This document shows positions 61,501-64,000 of a stretch of DNA of 64,000 bases, piece after piece (position 1 is the first letter of the stretch; each line of letters opens with the position of its first letter). The notes under the pieces were generated by a model. It saw only the letters and a list, made by a program, of their open reading frames with translations. It did no database searches and was not told where the DNA came from. The stretch comes from an uncultured Prevotella sp. (GTDB lineage Bacteria; Bacteroidota; Bacteroidia; Bacteroidales; Bacteroidaceae). The position numbers and the translations under genes are program-made. Location: assembly GCA_946624005.1 (NCBI GenBank), contig CAMORS010000005.1:1-64000 (forward strand), in the 5' to 3' direction.

Positions 61501-64000
61501 TGAAAGGAACATCACCTACGCTCAAGAACCAATGGGATGCTGTGGAGGTGAAGGTATCGACCAGTCAAGGAGTCATCCAGAACACCACACTCTATTTCTA
61601 TTGTCGCAATGCGACAGCCAAGCTGATGGCAAGCACACAAAACATTCAAACAACAATGTCGAAGAACGAAGGTCGCGACTACCAACTGCAACTGACCAAC
61701 ATCGGTAAGGGCAATTCTGGCAAGATCACGTTGGCACTGCCAGATTGGATTAAATCCTTGTCCGGTCAAACGCTTCCTTCACTGAACCAAGGCGACTCCA
61801 TCACCATCTCCCTGCACTTCACGCCTACTGACGACATGAAGCTCAATGTTCCCGTGACAGGTATGCTCGGTATCAATTGTGAGAATGGTGAAGGAACGTC
61901 TGTGAACTTCAGCATCACTCCTGTGTCAAACGTCAATGGAACTCTGGAAGTTGATGTTACGGACGAGTACACCTACTACACTGACGAAGCACCTCATGTA
62001 AGTGATGCTCAAGTTGTCATTCGCAATGCCGTTACAGGTTCATTGGTAGTACAAGGACTGTCCAACGCCGATGGTATTTACACCGTTAGTCTTCCTGAAG
62101 GTTACTATCAGCTGAACGTAACAGCCGACCGCCACGACTCCTTTACAGGCAACATCCTCATCGACCCTGGCACCACAACACGAAAGACTATCAACCTTAG
62201 TGTTCAAGCCATTTCGGTGACTTGGGATGTACAGGAAACAGAAGTGGATGACGAATATGAAATCGTCACGACGGTCAACTACGAAACCAATGTTCCCACA
62301 CCGATCATCCAGGTAGATGTACCCAACCGAGTGGCTGGTGAGAACTTGACACCTGGCGAGTCGCTCATCTTCTATGCACTGCTCACCAACAAGGGACTCA
62401 TCAACGCTCTCGATGTTGCGTTGAGTCTTCCCGAGCAGACGGGTGAATACCTTTGGGAACCGCTGTCGCAATACACAGGGCTGGAAATAGCTCCGCAAAC
62501 CACAGTGACCATCCCCATCAAACTGACACGCACGGATAATGTGCAAGGCATACGTCGTGCCTCCTCTAATGGGGACGGCTGCTACATCCGTACCTATTAT
62601 GAATGGAAATGGAAATGTGGCAGCGACTTCAAGTGGCACTGCTATCAAGTTCCTGTGCAGTACAGAGTTTGCCCTTCATCACCGAAACCATCAGACAACA
62701 ATGACAACAATCCGAAACCTATAGGACCTTACCCTCCATCCAGACCTGATAACCCGACTGGACCCAAAGTGGGACCGAATGGCCCTGACGGTCCGACCAT
62801 CTACTATCCACATGTCAACTTCCCAGATCTGCCAACAATCAATATCGACCACTGCATACCGTGTGTAGATCATTATGGAAAGAAACTTGTTGATTGCTTG
62901 TTAGGATTCATTCCCGTTTACGGATGTGCAAAGGGTGGATATGATTGTGGAAAAGAAGCCTTAGAAGGAGAAACAGGTTGGCGTCACAACACCAACTGTG
63001 TGCTGTCAGGCATCGGGTGTACAGCAGAATTGTGCGCTGGAGCATCTGTTTCTACAGTAGTAGGCGCGCCTGTCGCAGCAGGATGCGAGATTGTTGGATG
63101 GGTTGCCAATATTGGCCAGTGCTTGATTGGGTTTACTGAACCGTGTAACCCTGATGCGCCCCCGCAGTCGGCAAGGAAAGCTGCAGATATGTCGTACGAA
63201 CCTGAGTACATCACGCTCATGCGCTCTGCCTCGACAATAGCACTTTCCGAATTGAACGCCTACATGGATGTTCAGCTCGAACTCTTCGGCGATAGCGTGT
63301 GGATAACCAACACCTCTATTTCTGAACAGTATGAACTCCTAACAGAACTCATCTTCGCCGAAAGCGACATATTGGTTGCTGACGACCTGCGTCACCTCAA
63401 ACCCAGAGGCATCACTGACGCAGAGTTCGACACACTCATCCAACGGTTTAACAACACCACGTTGTATGTGCAGAACGGGCAGGAGAATGAAAACCGCATC
63501 CATCAGGAAATCATCGACTCTGCATGGGACCGTGTGGGACAAGCGGAAGGAGAAGCACATCAGATGGGATACGAAGACACAAACAAGATGTTCCAGGAAA
63601 TAGCCACTAACTGCTATCAAAAAGTAACGGAACAGAACAACTCCGTCTGCGCCACCATCACCCTGCAGTTCTCGCAGCAGATGGTGATGACCCGTCAGGC
63701 CTTCCGTGGCACGCTCACGGTCTTTAACGGCAACGAGGAGACGGCCATGCAGGATGTGAAGCTGAACCTCACGGTCACCAACACTGCCACAGGCGTTGTT
63801 GCCACAAGCCACGAGTTCCAGATCAATGCCGAAAGCCTGGAGGGCTTCTCCGGGCAACTGGCACTCGATGCAGGATGGTCGCTTGCAGCCAACGGCACAG
63901 GAACGGCTACCGTACTGTTCATACCTACGAAGCACGCCGCTCCCACAGAGCCTGTCGACTATGCCTTTGGCGGTACGTTGAGCTACATCGACCCCTTCAC
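58575..64000 (+). CDS. giant secreted protein with CARDB and Calx-beta-like modules, 5' part
   Basis: The frame is open from 58575 to the window edge (about 1808 codons), so the C-terminus is missing. A signal peptide covers about residues 1-23. A cohesin-like domain follows (VSIGQALLPVTIENTDEIVG), then CARDB-type modules (LSWQVQNVGGAPTGKGWTEQ near 175; DARISSLTANVQEAEVGTEA near 700) and two or three Calx-beta/Ig-like repeats (DLTLTASKSTVSEGETFQLT; LTLELSPSTVQENAGPLAVA). Later come regulatory-like beta domains (SNADGIYTVSLPEGYYQLNV) and a proline-rich linker. At about residues 1425-1525 a Cys- and Gly-rich hydrophobic stretch occurs. Sequence from about 61350 to 63650 is richer in A/T than before. 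Probably a T9SS cargo like its neighbours, but the tail is outside the window. Confidence 0.82.
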   Translation, partial: MKYKTRYWLLTLCFLTIASTALAQRRNILSVPDTKVSIGQALLPVTIENTDEIVGLQFDITLPTAVTAGNEAVTTNRCDGHTIIIRKMEATRYRVMLYSEGMKPLIAQQGTVFFIPITTPQSYSQGGEHPMSIGNATMTIASGENVLTDAKAGKLIVSDLPDLTVKNIQPQGLSIVPDERLSLSWQVQNVGGAPTGKGWTEQILLVNKLGTRTKLLATTYCEESLAAGASLNRQAEITIPKLLGIDGNAYLQVRIVPTSETGESTAAQGNNMLQATQTFTVAKRLFVETSPAEIAENSSQRIMVKVSRSGDWSGEQTFTISSSDARLRLPQQATVPAGQSGVELFTNITDNSVVDDNDIVTVTASGNSYPAANGQLIINDNEMADLTLTASKSTVSEGETFQLTVSTATPQHSSPITVTLTSEHPKRFSFPQTVSIPVGKKTAVVEVTAIDDDLPAQTLSSAFTASAPRHNTAEAIVLLQDNDLPVLTLELSPSTVQENAGPLAVAATLRRTSHTDSKITVRLTDDANGALYYGNQSIELAKGVEEVHFNLGPVDNASVDGDRNYTLTAAVWLSSCSCSAVGESAGSVTAQLRVLDNDGPALSLSSSKATVKEGDKTTLTIERNTSNVSQALTIALSSDYDAGLTYSHSVTIPAGKKSATVEVTAKTNSQTGDNHTVVFTAQSSGYASATCYIMVTDQTLPDARISSLTANVQEAEVGTEAQLTMVVNNEGVAELPAAVAVKVYSQGEAKAVATLYTSEALAAGGSQTLNRNIILPTEVGRHQFYAVVNESGEVKELSHTNNTSQTVAINTIAPYSITVTTNKTVYKQGETAIITGQLTGNNTAGTAVDLYIINEGARQVFPVTTDQQGAFRYEYTPYSLQSGHFIVGACYPNEGQTTEMAAFDVYGLRRTDNSTITCDVVCGETATGNILLFNPGNLALTGVKAEILSAPDNCVASVNIPSTIAGGKTVQLSYSLKGTSPTLKNQWDAVEVKVSTSQGVIQNTTLYFYCRNATAKLMASTQNIQTTMSKNEGRDYQLQLTNIGKGNSGKITLALPDWIKSLSGQTLPSLNQGDSITISLHFTPTDDMKLNVPVTGMLGINCENGEGTSVNFSITPVSNVNGTLEVDVTDEYTYYTDEAPHVSDAQVVIRNAVTGSLVVQGLSNADGIYTVSLPEGYYQLNVTADRHDSFTGNILIDPGTTTRKTINLSVQAISVTWDVQETEVDDEYEIVTTVNYETNVPTPIIQVDVPNRVAGENLTPGESLIFYALLTNKGLINALDVALSLPEQTGEYLWEPLSQYTGLEIAPQTTVTIPIKLTRTDNVQGIRRASSNGDGCYIRTYYEWKWKCGSDFKWHCYQVPVQYRVCPSSPKPSDNNDNNPKPIGPYPPSRPDNPTGPKVGPNGPDGPTIYYPHVNFPDLPTINIDHCIPCVDHYGKKLVDCLLGFIPVYGCAKGGYDCGKEALEGETGWRHNTNCVLSGIGCTAELCAGASVSTVVGAPVAAGCEIVGWVANIGQCLIGFTEPCNPDAPPQSARKAADMSYEPEYITLMRSASTIALSELNAYMDVQLELFGDSVWITNTSISEQYELLTELIFAESDILVADDLRHLKPRGITDAEFDTLIQRFNNTTLYVQNGQENENRIHQEIIDSAWDRVGQAEGEAHQMGYEDTNKMFQEIATNCYQKVTEQNNSVCATITLQFSQQMVMTRQAFRGTLTVFNGNEETAMQDVKLNLTVTNTATGVVATSHEFQINAESLEGFSGQLALDAGWSLAANGTGTATVLFIPTKHAAPTEPVDYAFGGTLSYIDPF

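Overview
The window looks like a chromosomal segment of a Bacteroidales bacterium, most likely a Prevotella-like gut or rumen member. The evidence is a SusC/SusD pair, glycoside hydrolases of families GH92, GH97 and GH125, many secreted proteins ending in a type IX secretion (T9SS) sorting domain of the YDLQGR...DGKK type, and promoters of the Bacteroidetes form TTTG-N19-21-TAnnTTTG. No tRNA, rRNA, CRISPR array, integrase or transposase was found.

Layout. 1-9.4 kb: the end of an alpha-glucan phosphorylase, a noncoding block of hairpin repeats with a dead M13 peptidase, then housekeeping genes (M16 protease, pyrH, birA, cca on the minus strand; xseB and ilvE on the plus strand). 9.4-19.3 kb: an ABC-F ATPase, an M13 peptidase, a GHL10-type glycoside hydrolase-like protein, a 7TM-HD phosphohydrolase (PgpH-like) and a FadL-type outer membrane protein. 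19.3-20.3 kb: a gene-free block of repeats. 20.3-27.7 kb: a minus-strand operon of three T9SS cargo proteins, headed by an Omp28-like thioredoxin-fold protein. 27.9-39.3 kb: a polysaccharide-utilisation region on the minus strand (TPR-AraC regulator, GH97, SusC, SusD, a truncated GH92 and a truncated second SusD). 39.4-64 kb: plus-strand secreted proteins, a GH92 / DUF3667 / GH125 mannosidase cluster, a second gene-free repeat block, and three very large modular surface proteins, the last cut by the window edge.

How the genes may work together. SusC/SusD import oligosaccharides. GH97 (alpha-glucosidase/galactosidase type), GH92 and GH125 (alpha-mannosidases) would trim alpha-linked glycans such as N-glycans or mannans. 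The TPR-AraC membrane regulator encoded next to GH97 is the likely local controller. The large cargo proteins are probably surface-anchored through T9SS.

The most unusual content is repetitive DNA. Palindromic elements sit in frame inside protein genes: four copies share the peptide core NLAPSHPRTPAPS or a variant, and a different G/C-rich one interrupts GH97. A compound noncoding element occurs twice, both times just after a stop codon, and one copy carries another repeat inserted into it. Five tandem arrays of different sequence share a 22-bp period and a small dyad per unit. Several arrays have a 7-bp period, and a cluster of hairpins shows paired stem changes. The truncated GH92/SusD junction points to a deletion between two utilisation loci, or to an assembly chimera.
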